Positions 52,045-60,581 are shown, numbered from the stretch's first letter. The stretch is 64,000 nt of DNA from Pseudomonadaceae bacterium (GCA_024743175.1 JANSXA010000006.1:62001-126000), one strand, 5' to 3'. Numbers and translations: made by a program. The notes: generated from the sequence alone by a model not told the origin.

Positions 52045-53145
52045 ATGCTGAATGTGTTGAGGCTTTCATCGGGGGCAGCGTTGTGCCTCGCTCTGCTGTC
52101 CGGCTGCGGCCAGGCCAGACAGGCGGGACCAGCTGCGGCTGCGGAAAAACTGCCGGTTAAAATTGTGCTGGTCACGATGTTCGAACGAGGCGCCGTGGAA
52201 GGTGATACACCCGGTGAGTTTCAGTTCTGGAAAGAACGCCGTGAACTTGATCAGGAGTTTGCCTTACCGCACGCTCACCACGACCTCTATTACAACGCCG
52301 ACAGTCAGATTCTGGGTTTAATTACCGGCGTCGGCACGGCTAAAGCTGCAGCCTCGACAATGGCCCTGGGACTTGATCCGCGCTTTGATCTCACTCAGGC
52401 CTACTGGCTGGTTGCTGGTATTGCAGGCATTGATCCTGAAGATGCATCCATCGGCTCAGCTGTCTGGTCTGCCTATCTGGTGGATGGTGACCTGGGCCAC
52501 GAGATTGACGTCAGGGAGGTGCCTGAAGACTGGGATGTGGGGTATTTCGCGCGGCGAACCCAGAAACCTTTTGACCCGGACAAACCCGAACCCAATGGTG
52601 AAATGTTTCTGATTAATGAACAGCTGCGCGACTGGGCGTTTAACCTGACGGAATCAGTTGTGTTGCCAGATCTGCCTGGACTTGCTGCAACGCGTAATGA
52701 GTACACGAATCACCCCAATGCACGCAAGCCGCCATTTGTGCTTAAAGGTGGACATATCGCCGCGCTGACCTTCTGGCACGGTGCCATGATGAATGACTGG
52801 GCCAATCGCTGGGTGAGTTACTGGTCGGAAGGCCGGACTGATATGGTGACGTCAGCGATGGAGGAAACAGGCACCTATCTGTCTATTGAATACCTGCACA
52901 ACTCGGGGCTGGTGGACAAAAACCGGTTTATGGTTTTGCGGGCAGGCAGCAATTACACCATGCAGCCACCGGGCATCGGGGCCGCAGAAAACCTTTTGCG
53001 TGAAAATGAAGGCTACGCTGGGATGGAAGCATCCCTGGAATCACTCTACCTGGTGGGTTCTGTGGTCATTGATGAACTGTTGAGTAACTGGCCACTGTAC
53101 TCGGTAACTACCCCCTATCCGGGTATGTTGGAGACAACCGACTAG
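52045..53145 (+). CDS. NUP-family purine nucleoside protein, predicted lipoprotein
   Basis: A 366-aa paralogue of the gene at 49282. The N-terminus is a lipoprotein signal with lipobox LLSGC (Cys21), followed by an Ala/Gly-rich linker. The mature part has VLVTMFERGAVEGDTPGEF, DPRFDLTQAYWLVAGIAG, GSAVWSAYLVDGDLGHEID and VTSAMEETGTYL. There is no membrane helix after the signal. Being lipid-anchored while its twin is soluble suggests two subcellular locations for related activities. The end overlaps the convergent PhyH gene by four bases. Confidence 0.8.
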   Translation: MLNVLRLSSGAALCLALLSGCGQARQAGPAAAAEKLPVKIVLVTMFERGAVEGDTPGEFQFWKERRELDQEFALPHAHHDLYYNADSQILGLITGVGTAKAAASTMALGLDPRFDLTQAYWLVAGIAGIDPEDASIGSAVWSAYLVDGDLGHEIDVREVPEDWDVGYFARRTQKPFDPDKPEPNGEMFLINEQLRDWAFNLTESVVLPDLPGLAATRNEYTNHPNARKPPFVLKGGHIAALTFWHGAMMNDWANRWVSYWSEGRTDMVTSAMEETGTYLSIEYLHNSGLVDKNRFMVLRAGSNYTMQPPGIGAAENLLRENEGYAGMEASLESLYLVGSVVIDELLSNWPLYSVTTPYPGMLETTD

Positions 53146-53957
53146 TCGGTCAGCGCACGCAGAGTGCGGGTTTTCAGGGTGTTCTGGTGTCCGGGTTGAA
53201 AGGTATAGATCAGGGCGCGACGGCTTGCGCAACTGTTGTTTGCGCCTGAACCATGCACGCAGTGGGGGTTGAAGAAAATCAGCGAACCGGCCGGCACCTC
53301 GAACTGCACGCGGTTGCCGACGTCGAAAGTTGTCGGGTCCGTGTAAAAGCCACCTAAATCTGTGCCGTTGTCTGTGCCGGGTAACATGCCATCCAGATGA
53401 CTGCCTTTGATGATTTCGAAACATCCATTGTGTGTGGATTGATCGTCAAGTGTCAGCATAACGTTGGGTAACAGGTCAACGTGATCACAGTCGTGTATCC
53501 AGTAAGGTGAATCCTGGTGCCAGCCGAAGCCAGCGCCTCCTGGTCCTTTCAGGTTAAGTTTGGCAGTCCAGAGGGAAAGCCTGGTGGTATTGAGAATCGA
53601 GCGCATCGGCGCAGCCAGACGTGGGTCATCTGCAAGCTGATCCAGGGCGTTGTCGAATTCGTTGATCGGTTCGATAACCCTGAAGTTTTCCTGCATCACT
53701 GACGCGGTAGCTGCTTCGAACTGCAGCGTGCAGCGTCCAACGTCAACAAATCGCTTGCCATCCAGAAAATATTCTCGACCGGTTGGTGCCTGCTGCAAAG
53801 CGGCATCGCACGCGCGATCCAGCGCGAGGTGTAAAGCTGCAAGCTCCGCTGCTGAGAAGGCACCCTGACGCACCAGATATCCATCCTGCTGGTATTGTTT
53901 CATTTCACGTGCACTGAGTGCATATGTCGTTGCTGGATGTTGCAGTGCTTTTTTCAT
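53142..53957 (-). CDS. Phytanoyl-CoA dioxygenase (PhyH) family protein
   Basis: A 271-aa Fe(II)/2-oxoglutarate oxygenase. The iron triad is visible: His147 and Asp149 in GFGWHQDSPYW, and the distal His235 in FFNPHCVHGSG; Arg246 or Arg247 in ASRRALIYTF likely binds 2-oxoglutarate. The family also holds ectoine hydroxylase and natural-product hydroxylases, so the substrate is open. It converges on the second NUP gene; a link to purines is not obvious. Confidence 0.82.
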   Translation of the reverse strand: MKKALQHPATTYALSAREMKQYQQDGYLVRQGAFSAAELAALHLALDRACDAALQQAPTGREYFLDGKRFVDVGRCTLQFEAATASVMQENFRVIEPINEFDNALDQLADDPRLAAPMRSILNTTRLSLWTAKLNLKGPGGAGFGWHQDSPYWIHDCDHVDLLPNVMLTLDDQSTHNGCFEIIKGSHLDGMLPGTDNGTDLGGFYTDPTTFDVGNRVQFEVPAGSLIFFNPHCVHGSGANNSCASRRALIYTFQPGHQNTLKTRTLRALTD

Positions 53958-54120
53958 GTGTTTTGATTCTACTGCAAGCGCTGGTTTTAGTTTACCGGAA
54001 CCTTTTGTGTGAAAGTGTTTAAAGCGATCCAGTTACGTGTCTTTGCTTGTTTCCAGGCAGTTCACATCACGTTCACGATCGCCGCCATAGGGTTACGTCT
54101 CTCTTAAAGTGGAACTGCTT

Positions 54121-54849
54121 ATGAACTCGATTGTTGAGCCTGTCCTCAGGAAGGCGATGGAACCAAGCCGATCGGCTACCTGCAAACCGGTGTCCGAACG
54201 TATCCGGTCCAGGCTGGACGCTGCGGGTGAAAGATATTTTGCGAACGACAATATTCGCCATTACATGCATGACCACGAAGTCGAAGAGTTGCAGGCAGAA
54301 GTTAAAGAGAAACTTCAGGAAGTGCTTAAGTCGCTGGTGATTGACGTCGAAAACGATCACAACACGCAGGATACCGCCAAGCGCGTCGCCAAGATGTTTG
54401 TCGAGGAAGTGTTTGCGGGACGTTATGCTGAGCCACCTCCCGTGACAGAGTTTCCCAACGTATCTCGGTTGAACGAGCTGATGATTGTTGGCCCCATCGC
54501 AGTGCGCAGTGCCTGTTCTCATCACCTGTGTCCGATTATGGGTAAAATCTGGGTGGGTGTTCTGCCGAACGAAGATTCTGCCTTGATTGGCCTTTCGAAG
54601 TACGCGCGTCTGGTCGATTGGGTTATGTCGCGGCCGCAGATACAGGAAGAAGCCATCGCTCAATTAGCAGATCTGTTAGAGGACAAAATGTCGCCGGATG
54701 GTCTGGCCATTGTGATGGAGGCGGATCATTACTGTATGCACTGGCGTGGCGTGAAGGACAGCGATTCCAAAATGATCAACAGCGTGATGCGCGGTTCTTT
54801 CCGCAGCGACGCCGACCTGCGGCGAGAGTTCTTAACATTGAAAAAATAG
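54121..54849 (+). CDS. folE: GTP cyclohydrolase I
   Basis: A 242-aa enzyme converting GTP to dihydroneopterin triphosphate for folate/pterin synthesis. The zinc and catalytic site is in VRSACSHHLCPIMG (Cys132, His134, His135), with the second Cys in DHYCMHWRGV. LIGLSKYARLVDW and DTAKRVAKMF are conserved. About 40 extra N-terminal residues precede the usual core. ATG 54121 is taken over GTG 54109. A strong terminator follows, so it is likely a single transcription unit. Confidence 0.93.
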   Translation: MNSIVEPVLRKAMEPSRSATCKPVSERIRSRLDAAGERYFANDNIRHYMHDHEVEELQAEVKEKLQEVLKSLVIDVENDHNTQDTAKRVAKMFVEEVFAGRYAEPPPVTEFPNVSRLNELMIVGPIAVRSACSHHLCPIMGKIWVGVLPNEDSALIGLSKYARLVDWVMSRPQIQEEAIAQLADLLEDKMSPDGLAIVMEADHYCMHWRGVKDSDSKMINSVMRGSFRSDADLRREFLTLKK

Positions 54850-54881
54850 AGTCATGGCCGGGTTATAAAGCGGCTGCGTCG

Positions 54882-54925
54882 AAAGGCGCCCTGACTTGAT
54901 GGATGCATCGAGTGGGGCGCCTTTT
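54882..54925 (+). terminator. Intrinsic terminator downstream of folE
   Basis: A 10-bp perfect stem (54882-54891 with 54915-54924) of A-A-A followed by GC-rich pairs closes a 23-base loop and ends in TTTT. It lies 32 bases after the folE stop. The flanking A/T tracts mean it could also act on the opposite strand. Confidence 0.75.
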
Positions 54926-55025
54926 CTGTGATGCGTCAGGCTTTTGCAGGCAGACCCATTGACGCTGGGTTCACGCGACCGAGTCAATAATCGCGCGAAT
55001 TGAAACAACAAAGGAGCTGTATCGG

Positions 55026-56285
55026 TTGAAGATTGCGGTTATCGGCGCAGGTGTTGCGGGTATTTCAGCCGCATGGCACCTTGATCAGGGTGGGCTGGAA
55101 GTGCACCTGATCGAGTCAGGTTTGCGTATTGGCGGTCATTCACACACGCAATTGCTACCTGTGCAGGAAGGCAGTGTCAAAGTCGATACGGGCTTCTCTG
55201 TCTGTAATCCGGTGGGTTATCCTGGCTTTTGTGAATGGTTGGAGCGGTTGGGTGTCGAGCGTCGAGCAGCGCGAATGGATGTGTCCGTCCGCGACCAGAT
55301 TGAAAAGTTGGAATTTGGCACAGCCAGCTTAGCAGCGATAACGGGTAGTACCCGGCAACTGTTTAAACCTGGGTACCTGCGCATCTGGAAAGAAAGAAAT
55401 CGGCTATTTTCTGACCTCCAGAGTGCTCAGGAAACCAGCAGGTCGCTTGGAGACTATCTGCAGGACAAGCGCTACAGCCGACTGTTTGTTCACTCCTATC
55501 TGCTACCAGCTATCACAGCATTTCGACCGCAGACTGAATCCGCCCGTCTCGACATGCCTTTAACCGATGCGATGAATTTACTGCGTGACCAGAAGCTGTT
55601 GCACTACCGGGGTGGCAAGGGCTGGCAGAGGGTAAGCGGCGGTTCAACAAGCTATCTGCGAGCGTTCGAAAAGCAGTTTTCTGGCGTCATCCACACGAAC
55701 AGCATAGTGTCTGATATCCGGCGTGATCAGCGGGCAGTGCAGCTCTTCAGAGATGGCAGCGCAGAAACCTATGACGCCCTGGTGCTGGCCTGTGATGCAG
55801 ATCAGGCCATACGAATGCTGGCAGACCCCAACCCTGACGAACGTGCCGTTTTGGCTCGTGCTGCACCGGCGCACAGTGACGTTTTTCTGCATGGTGACCA
55901 TTGCTTTATGCCGCAGAATCCCACCTGCTGGGCGAGTCGCAATGTCACGCGGGAGCGCAATGGTCACCACACTGTTACTTACTGGATCAACAAAATCCAG
56001 GGCCTGACGTGCAGTGAACAGTTTTTTGTCACGGTCAATCCAACCTTCGAACCACAACGCGTTCGCTGGCAGGGCAGCTTTATTCATCCCCGTGCGGATC
56101 AGTCTGCACAGGCGCTGCAGCAGCACTGGGTAGATGTGGCAAAGCAGGGCACTTATCTGGCTGGTGGCTACACAGGCTACGGTACCCAGGAAGATGGTTT
56201 CATCAGCGGGCGGCGCTGCGCTGAGCAACTTCTGCATCTGGCTGCCAGTCATGCTGACCGCGCGGGTAAAGCCAGTGCGGCCTGA
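55026..56285 (+). CDS. FAD-dependent amine-oxidase-like protein (COG2907 type)
   Basis: A 419-aa flavoprotein. The N-terminal dinucleotide fold VIGAGVAGISAAWHL is followed by GLRIGGHSHTQ, the FAD motif of the COG2907 group; the C-terminal GTYLAGGYTGYGTQEDGFISG closes the FAD site. In other gammaproteobacteria this family commonly sits with DUF1365, a Cfa-like methyltransferase and DUF2878; only DUF2878 follows here. A TTG start lies after AAAGGAG. Function is probably modification of membrane acyl chains, unproven. Confidence 0.82.
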   Translation: MKIAVIGAGVAGISAAWHLDQGGLEVHLIESGLRIGGHSHTQLLPVQEGSVKVDTGFSVCNPVGYPGFCEWLERLGVERRAARMDVSVRDQIEKLEFGTASLAAITGSTRQLFKPGYLRIWKERNRLFSDLQSAQETSRSLGDYLQDKRYSRLFVHSYLLPAITAFRPQTESARLDMPLTDAMNLLRDQKLLHYRGGKGWQRVSGGSTSYLRAFEKQFSGVIHTNSIVSDIRRDQRAVQLFRDGSAETYDALVLACDADQAIRMLADPNPDERAVLARAAPAHSDVFLHGDHCFMPQNPTCWASRNVTRERNGHHTVTYWINKIQGLTCSEQFFVTVNPTFEPQRVRWQGSFIHPRADQSAQALQQHWVDVAKQGTYLAGGYTGYGTQEDGFISGRRCAEQLLHLAASHADRAGKASAA

Positions 56286-56324
56286 TCGAACCGTTTATCG
56301 CTTCACGTCACAAAGGAAATTACA

Positions 56325-56858
56325 TTGAACCTGCCATTTGTCCTCAATCTCGTATTTTTCCAGATTGTCTGGTTCAGCTCCGTTGTCGGGGCAGGTGCTT
56401 ACAATCTGCACTGGCTGGCAATGGGCGCTATGGTGCCACTGGCCGTGCTGATCTGGTTCAGCCCAACTCGTAGAGCAGACCTGGCTCTGGCCACCGTTGC
56501 ACTGTGTGTCGGTTTGTTGATTGATAACATCTGGGTTAAGGCAGGCATCCTGGTCTACCCTGACTACTCGTTTGCCCCATATTGGATCGGTTTGTTATGG
56601 GTTGGTCTGGGTCTCACCATTAATCATTCGATGGCAATTTTTCGAGATCACACCCTTATCGGGTCGCTGGTTGTGGGTGCCTTTGCGCCGGTGACTTATC
56701 TGTCGGGCGAACGATTCGGCGCGGTGATTGTGCAGGACCTGGCGCTGACACCATTGATCTGCGTTTCCTGGTTTGTCCTGTTTTACGGCCTTGCAAAATG
56801 GGCGCTGGCGATGACGCAGAGCCCAGCGGAGCCCCTCGAAGCTCAAGAACAGACCTGA
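56325..56858 (+). CDS. DUF2878 family membrane protein
   Basis: A 177-aa inner-membrane protein with five or six helices; residues LNLVFFQIVWFSSVVGAGAY and LIDNIWVKAGILVYPD match DUF2878. No catalytic motif is seen. TTG start after AAAGGAAA. It follows the flavoprotein by 39 bp on the same strand and is probably co-transcribed. The kinase frame opens inside its 3' end. Confidence 0.78.
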   Translation: MNLPFVLNLVFFQIVWFSSVVGAGAYNLHWLAMGAMVPLAVLIWFSPTRRADLALATVALCVGLLIDNIWVKAGILVYPDYSFAPYWIGLLWVGLGLTINHSMAIFRDHTLIGSLVVGAFAPVTYLSGERFGAVIVQDLALTPLICVSWFVLFYGLAKWALAMTQSPAEPLEAQEQT

Positions 56859-58216
56859 TATCTTGTAGAGACGTCACTATCTCCACTTCATCGGGGGAAG
56901 CGCCCATAAACGACAATCACCCCAGTCCTTCAGCCACCACCAAACTCGGCTTGCGGGCTAAACTGGTCCGGGTTTATGCGTTGCAGGTACTGCTGATCAG
57001 CGTGGCTGCGCTGATTGGCGTGTTCATGACCTATGTCATTGTAGAAAACGTCCTCACCCGCGAGGCGCTTGAAACCGAAGCACAGTACTACTGGGAAGTA
57101 GTTGAGCAGGATCCCACACACCCTCTGCCAAACGTACGCAACATGGTGGGGTATCTTGCACAGGGCGACGATTACACTACGGTGCCGGAAAACATGCGTT
57201 CGCTGCAGCCGGGATTTGGTCGAGCACAAGGCATGCCCGGCAAGCCGCTGATCTTTGTCGACCGCAAAAATGATCAGACGCTTTATCTTGTGTTTGCCGA
57301 AGCTCAGGTGGCGGACCTGGTTTTCTACTTTGGTCTGGCTCCTCTGGCGGCCGTGCTGCTGATTGTCTATATCCTGCTTTTTCTGACTTACCGGCTGTCA
57401 CATGCTGCGATCTCACCCATGCTGAACCTGGCCAAATCCATTGAGCAGTTCGATTTTCGCTCCACTCAGCGATTGGAGGTGCCGGTTACACCTGAAGATG
57501 TCGATCGTGAAACGCGCCTGATGGTTGAAGCGCTTCAGGAGTTCAGCTCCCGGCTGGAGAATTTTATTGAACGGGAACGCACGTTTACCCGGGATGCAGG
57601 GCATGAGTTGCGTACCCCGATAGCGGTAATGAAAGGGTCGCTGGATATCCTTGAGAGCAACAAGGTGCGTCCCGAGACTGATCAGAAAGTGCTGCAGCGC
57701 ATGCGTCGAGTAGTCGTTGATATGGAGACGCTGCTGGAAACGCTGTTGATGCTCGCCCGTGAAGAAGACGTTTTTTCCCAGGAAGGACCTACCAGCGTCA
57801 ATCAGGTCGTCGCTGAAGAGATCGAGCTACTGTCTGAATATGCGGAAAAGAACAGTAACCGGATCGAGTTGGTTGAAGAATTTGACGTTGTCTGTAACGC
57901 GCGCCCGAGGGTGCTGGCCATTATCATGAGTAATCTGATCCGTAACGCGCTGACCTATACACAGAAAGGGCGCGTCACTATTCGTATAACAGACCGCTAC
58001 GTTGCCGTGACAGATACCGGTATCGGGATGAGCGACGAAGACATGGACAGCGCATTCACAGCTTTTTTTCGTGGTGAGCAGGCGAAAAATACTGCAAACG
58101 GACAAGGGCTCGGTTTGGCGCTGGTAAGGCGCCTGGCCCAACAGCTTGACTGGCGTGTTGATTTAGACAGTGAAGAAGGGGTGGGTACTGAATTCAGAGT
58201 CTGGTACCGCAACTAA
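56798..58216 (+). CDS. Sensor histidine kinase
   Basis: Up to 472 aa. Two membrane helices (about 57-83 and 174-198) enclose a short periplasmic sensor region of about 90 residues; a linker follows. The HisKA box has the phospho-acceptor His269 in FTRDAGHELRTPIAVMKGS. The ATPase domain has SNLIRNALTY (N box), DTGIGMSDED (G1) and GQGLGLALVRRL (G2). The start is uncertain: ATG 56798 lies 61 nt inside DUF2878, without a clear ribosome site; the family-like part begins near residue 50, where TTG 56950 is possible. It is tail-to-tail with the response regulator gene, 9 bp apart. Confidence 0.86.
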   Translation: MGAGDDAEPSGAPRSSRTDLISCRDVTISTSSGEAPINDNHPSPSATTKLGLRAKLVRVYALQVLLISVAALIGVFMTYVIVENVLTREALETEAQYYWEVVEQDPTHPLPNVRNMVGYLAQGDDYTTVPENMRSLQPGFGRAQGMPGKPLIFVDRKNDQTLYLVFAEAQVADLVFYFGLAPLAAVLLIVYILLFLTYRLSHAAISPMLNLAKSIEQFDFRSTQRLEVPVTPEDVDRETRLMVEALQEFSSRLENFIERERTFTRDAGHELRTPIAVMKGSLDILESNKVRPETDQKVLQRMRRVVVDMETLLETLLMLAREEDVFSQEGPTSVNQVVAEEIELLSEYAEKNSNRIELVEEFDVVCNARPRVLAIIMSNLIRNALTYTQKGRVTIRITDRYVAVTDTGIGMSDEDMDSAFTAFFRGEQAKNTANGQGLGLALVRRLAQQLDWRVDLDSEEGVGTEFRVWYRN

Positions 58217-58225
58217 ACAAATCAG

Positions 58226-58939
58226 TCAGTCGTCGTCAGCCATACGGAAGCCCCGCCCAGCCAGAGTTTCAATCAGCGGTTTGTCGAATGGTTTGTCGAC
58301 AATGCGCCGCAGGTTATAAACATGGCTGCGCAATGCATCAGAATCCGGTACTTCGTCTCCCCAGATTTCTTTTTCCAGTTCTCGGCGCGATACCACCGAT
58401 GGCGCGCGTCTCATCAGAACACGTAGAATTTCGAAAGAGCGGGGTGACAGGCTCAGGCGCTTACCGGCCCTGATGGCAATCTCGCGTTCTGTGTCCAGCT
58501 CAAGGTCGGCAACGCGATAAGTGGTTTCAGACACGTCACCTTTGTCGCGGCGGATCAGAGCTTCGATACGCACAGCTAATTCCGGCAGCTCAAATGGTTT
58601 CACGAGGTAGTCGTCTGCGCCGACTTCAAAGCCCTGTAGTTTGTCATTCAACTGATCCCGGGCTGTCAGCATGATCACGGGTGTAGTCTTGCGTGCATCT
58701 TTACGCAGCCGACGGCAGACTTCCATGCCATCGATACCCGGCAGATTAATATCCAGAATAATAGCGTCGTATTCTTCGGTCACCGCCAGATGCATGGCGG
58801 TTAAACCATCGCCCGCATAGTCAACGGTATAACTCTGGGATTCGAGATACATGCCGACGGTCTCAGCCAACTCATTGTTGTCTTCAACCAGCAGAATGGT
58901 GCGAAAACCCTGTTTCTCATTCCCTTGTCTATCAGTCAT
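58226..58939 (-). CDS. OmpR/PhoB-family response regulator
   Basis: A 237-aa regulator. The receiver domain has acidic residues Glu19-Asp20 and phospho-acceptor Asp63 in AIILDINLPGIDG, plus MLTARD and VKPFELPEL. The C-terminal winged helix contains LSPRSFEILRVLMRR and ALRSHVYNLRRIVDKP. ATG 58939 follows AGGA; an upstream ATG at 58969 would add ten residues. It likely receives phosphate from the convergent kinase (inference from proximity). Confidence 0.9.
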   Translation of the reverse strand: MTDRQGNEKQGFRTILLVEDNNELAETVGMYLESQSYTVDYAGDGLTAMHLAVTEEYDAIILDINLPGIDGMEVCRRLRKDARKTTPVIMLTARDQLNDKLQGFEVGADDYLVKPFELPELAVRIEALIRRDKGDVSETTYRVADLELDTEREIAIRAGKRLSLSPRSFEILRVLMRRAPSVVSRRELEKEIWGDEVPDSDALRSHVYNLRRIVDKPFDKPLIETLAGRGFRMADDD

Positions 58940-59095
58940 GGGGGGGCGGATCCTGTTGTGAAGGTTCATCTTAAGACGATGTCCTGATTAGTCCAAGGCG
59001 AAATAATACGGTGTCGCAGATGAAGCTTTTGTGAGTGGCAGCTGACGCGCGCCAGTGAAACAATAGCACCTGCCTTTGAAAAGCGGTTTTGCAGC

Positions 59096-60412
59096 ATGAT
59101 TAAAAAAACACCGATCAACGATCATTTCTGGATGCCGTTCACAGCGCGCAACGGTTTTCGTAAGGATCCTCGTATCGTGGCGGCGGCCGAAGGGAGTGAG
59201 TACATCACCGATGACGGTCGACGGGTTTTTGATAGCATTTCCGGATTGTGGTGCTGTGGTTTCGGCCACAATCGACCGGAAATCGCCGAGGCGGTTACGC
59301 GTCAGTTGCAGACGCTGGATTACAGCCCTTCTTTCCAACTGGGCCATCCCCTGGCTTTTGAGCTGGCAGAGCGCCTGACACGGATAGCACCGGAGCCCTT
59401 CGAACACGCTTTCTTCACCAACTCCGGGTCGGAAAGTGCAGACACGTCGCTGAAAATTGCGCGCGCCTACTGGCGAATGCGAGGCCAGCCGAACAAGACC
59501 CGATTCATTGGCCGCATAAAGGGCTATCACGGGGTTAATTTTGCCGGTACCAGTCTGGGCGGCATCGGACCGAATCGGAAACTGTTTGGTCAGCTGGCTG
59601 AAGCTGATCACCTGCCACAGACCTGGCGCGCAGAAGACGTTTTTACCAAAGGCCAGCCCCAGGGTGGGGAAGAACTGGCCAATCACCTTGAACAGCTGGT
59701 GGGATTGCACGATGCCTCCAATATCGCCGCGGTGATTGTCGAGCCCGTAGCAGGATCCGGTGGCGTCCTGGTGCCACCATCTGCTTATCTTCGTCGGCTC
59801 AGAGAGATCTGTAGCCAACACAATATTCTGTTGATTTTTGACGAAGTGATTACAGGTTTTGCCCGCACCGGTGCTGGTTTTGGTGCGCAGACTTTCGGGG
59901 TGATGCCGGACATCATGAATCTCGCAAAAACACTGACCAACGGTGTTATACCCATGGGCGCGGTGTTAACCGGCAAAGAAATATATGATGCTTTTGTGGA
60001 TGATGCGCAGGCTGACCACATGATTGCCATGCCACACGGGTACACCTATTCAGCCCATCCGGTGGCGTGTGCTGCAGCCCTGGCTGCGCTTGATGTATTT
60101 GAGCAGGACAATATGGTTGGCAGGGCAACAAAGCTTGCCCCCGTGCTGCAGGAGAGTCTGCACAGCTTGCGTGATCTACCCCATGTTGTGGATGTACGCA
60201 ATATCGGCATGATGGGTGCGCTGCAGCTGGCGCCGCGGGAGGGTGATCTGACTGTCCGCCCATACGAAGTTGGGGTCTGGTGCTGGCACCACGGGCTTTA
60301 TGTGCGTTGGGGAGGGGACACGCTGCAATTTGCGCCACCCTTTACGTCCACTGAAGATCAACTGGCGCAGATGGCCCAAACGCTGCGCGAGGCTCTGCTT
60401 GCGCTCAAGTGA
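59096..60412 (+). CDS. Class III aminotransferase, omega-amino acid/beta-alanine:pyruvate type
   Basis: A 438-aa PLP enzyme. The N-terminus HFWMPFTARNGFRKDP is the hallmark of beta-alanine:pyruvate transaminases. Further motifs: FTNSGSESADTSLKIAR, the PLP-contact LLIFDEVITGFARTG, and the Schiff-base Lys near residue 279 in MNLAKTLTNGVIPMG. It transfers the amino group of beta-alanine or a related omega-amine to pyruvate, giving malonate semialdehyde. It lies next to, but not clearly in an operon with, the methylmalonyl-CoA genes. Confidence 0.87.
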   Translation: MIKKTPINDHFWMPFTARNGFRKDPRIVAAAEGSEYITDDGRRVFDSISGLWCCGFGHNRPEIAEAVTRQLQTLDYSPSFQLGHPLAFELAERLTRIAPEPFEHAFFTNSGSESADTSLKIARAYWRMRGQPNKTRFIGRIKGYHGVNFAGTSLGGIGPNRKLFGQLAEADHLPQTWRAEDVFTKGQPQGGEELANHLEQLVGLHDASNIAAVIVEPVAGSGGVLVPPSAYLRRLREICSQHNILLIFDEVITGFARTGAGFGAQTFGVMPDIMNLAKTLTNGVIPMGAVLTGKEIYDAFVDDAQADHMIAMPHGYTYSAHPVACAAALAALDVFEQDNMVGRATKLAPVLQESLHSLRDLPHVVDVRNIGMMGALQLAPREGDLTVRPYEVGVWCWHHGLYVRWGGDTLQFAPPFTSTEDQLAQMAQTLREALLALK

Positions 60413-60443
60413 GATAAAAAGAAGTGAGGCAAAAAAATGAGGC

Positions 60444-60485
60444 AAAAAAAAGGGCCGGTTGATGACTCACGTCAGAACCGACCCT
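60444..60485 (-). terminator. Intrinsic terminator for a minus-strand transcript
   Basis: Read on the minus strand, a 10-bp stem (60476-60485 with 60451-60460) with an inner 4-bp stem (60471-60474 with 60463-60466) is followed by eight U (complement of 60444-60451). A second T-tract lies beyond it in a 13-base tandem repeat. On the minus-strand RNA the one imperfect pair is a G-U wobble, but on the plus-strand RNA it is a C-A mismatch with no U-tract, so the element is oriented to the minus strand. Confidence 0.75.
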
Positions 60486-60575
60486 CTTTGCTCGTTGTAG
60501 GATCAACTACAAAAGCTGACCCTCGAAACTCGCAATAGATATCACTGATCACCTCCTTTAGTTTTTGCCCGTGTG
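60444..60575 (-). ncRNA. Candidate small RNA or leader-peptide transcript with extended Shine-Dalgarno
   Basis: No gene of the minus strand explains the terminator here. Upstream on that strand lie a plausible promoter and then AAAGGAGGTGATC (60559-60547), a 13-base perfect complement of the 16S rRNA 3' end region. Six bases after its AGGAGG core a GTG opens a 12-codon frame (60545-60507, peptide [12 protein letters not shown]). Another frame from GTG 60552 runs 26 codons to 60472. A 6-bp hairpin (60495-60500 with 60507-60512) lies between this element and the terminator. The transcript would be about 130 nt. I do not recognise it. Confidence 0.45.
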
Positions 60576-60581
60576 GCACTG

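Noticed and set aside
60420-60450. Tandem 13-base repeat with A-tracts, considered as a repeat array
   Set aside because: There are only two copies, explained as successive T-tracts behind the minus-strand terminator.
60547-60559. Plus-strand sequence equal to the 3' tail of 16S rRNA, as a possible rRNA fragment
   Set aside because: Only 13 bases match and no flanking helix-45 sequence is present; the minus-strand ribosome-site reading fits the promoter and terminator better.
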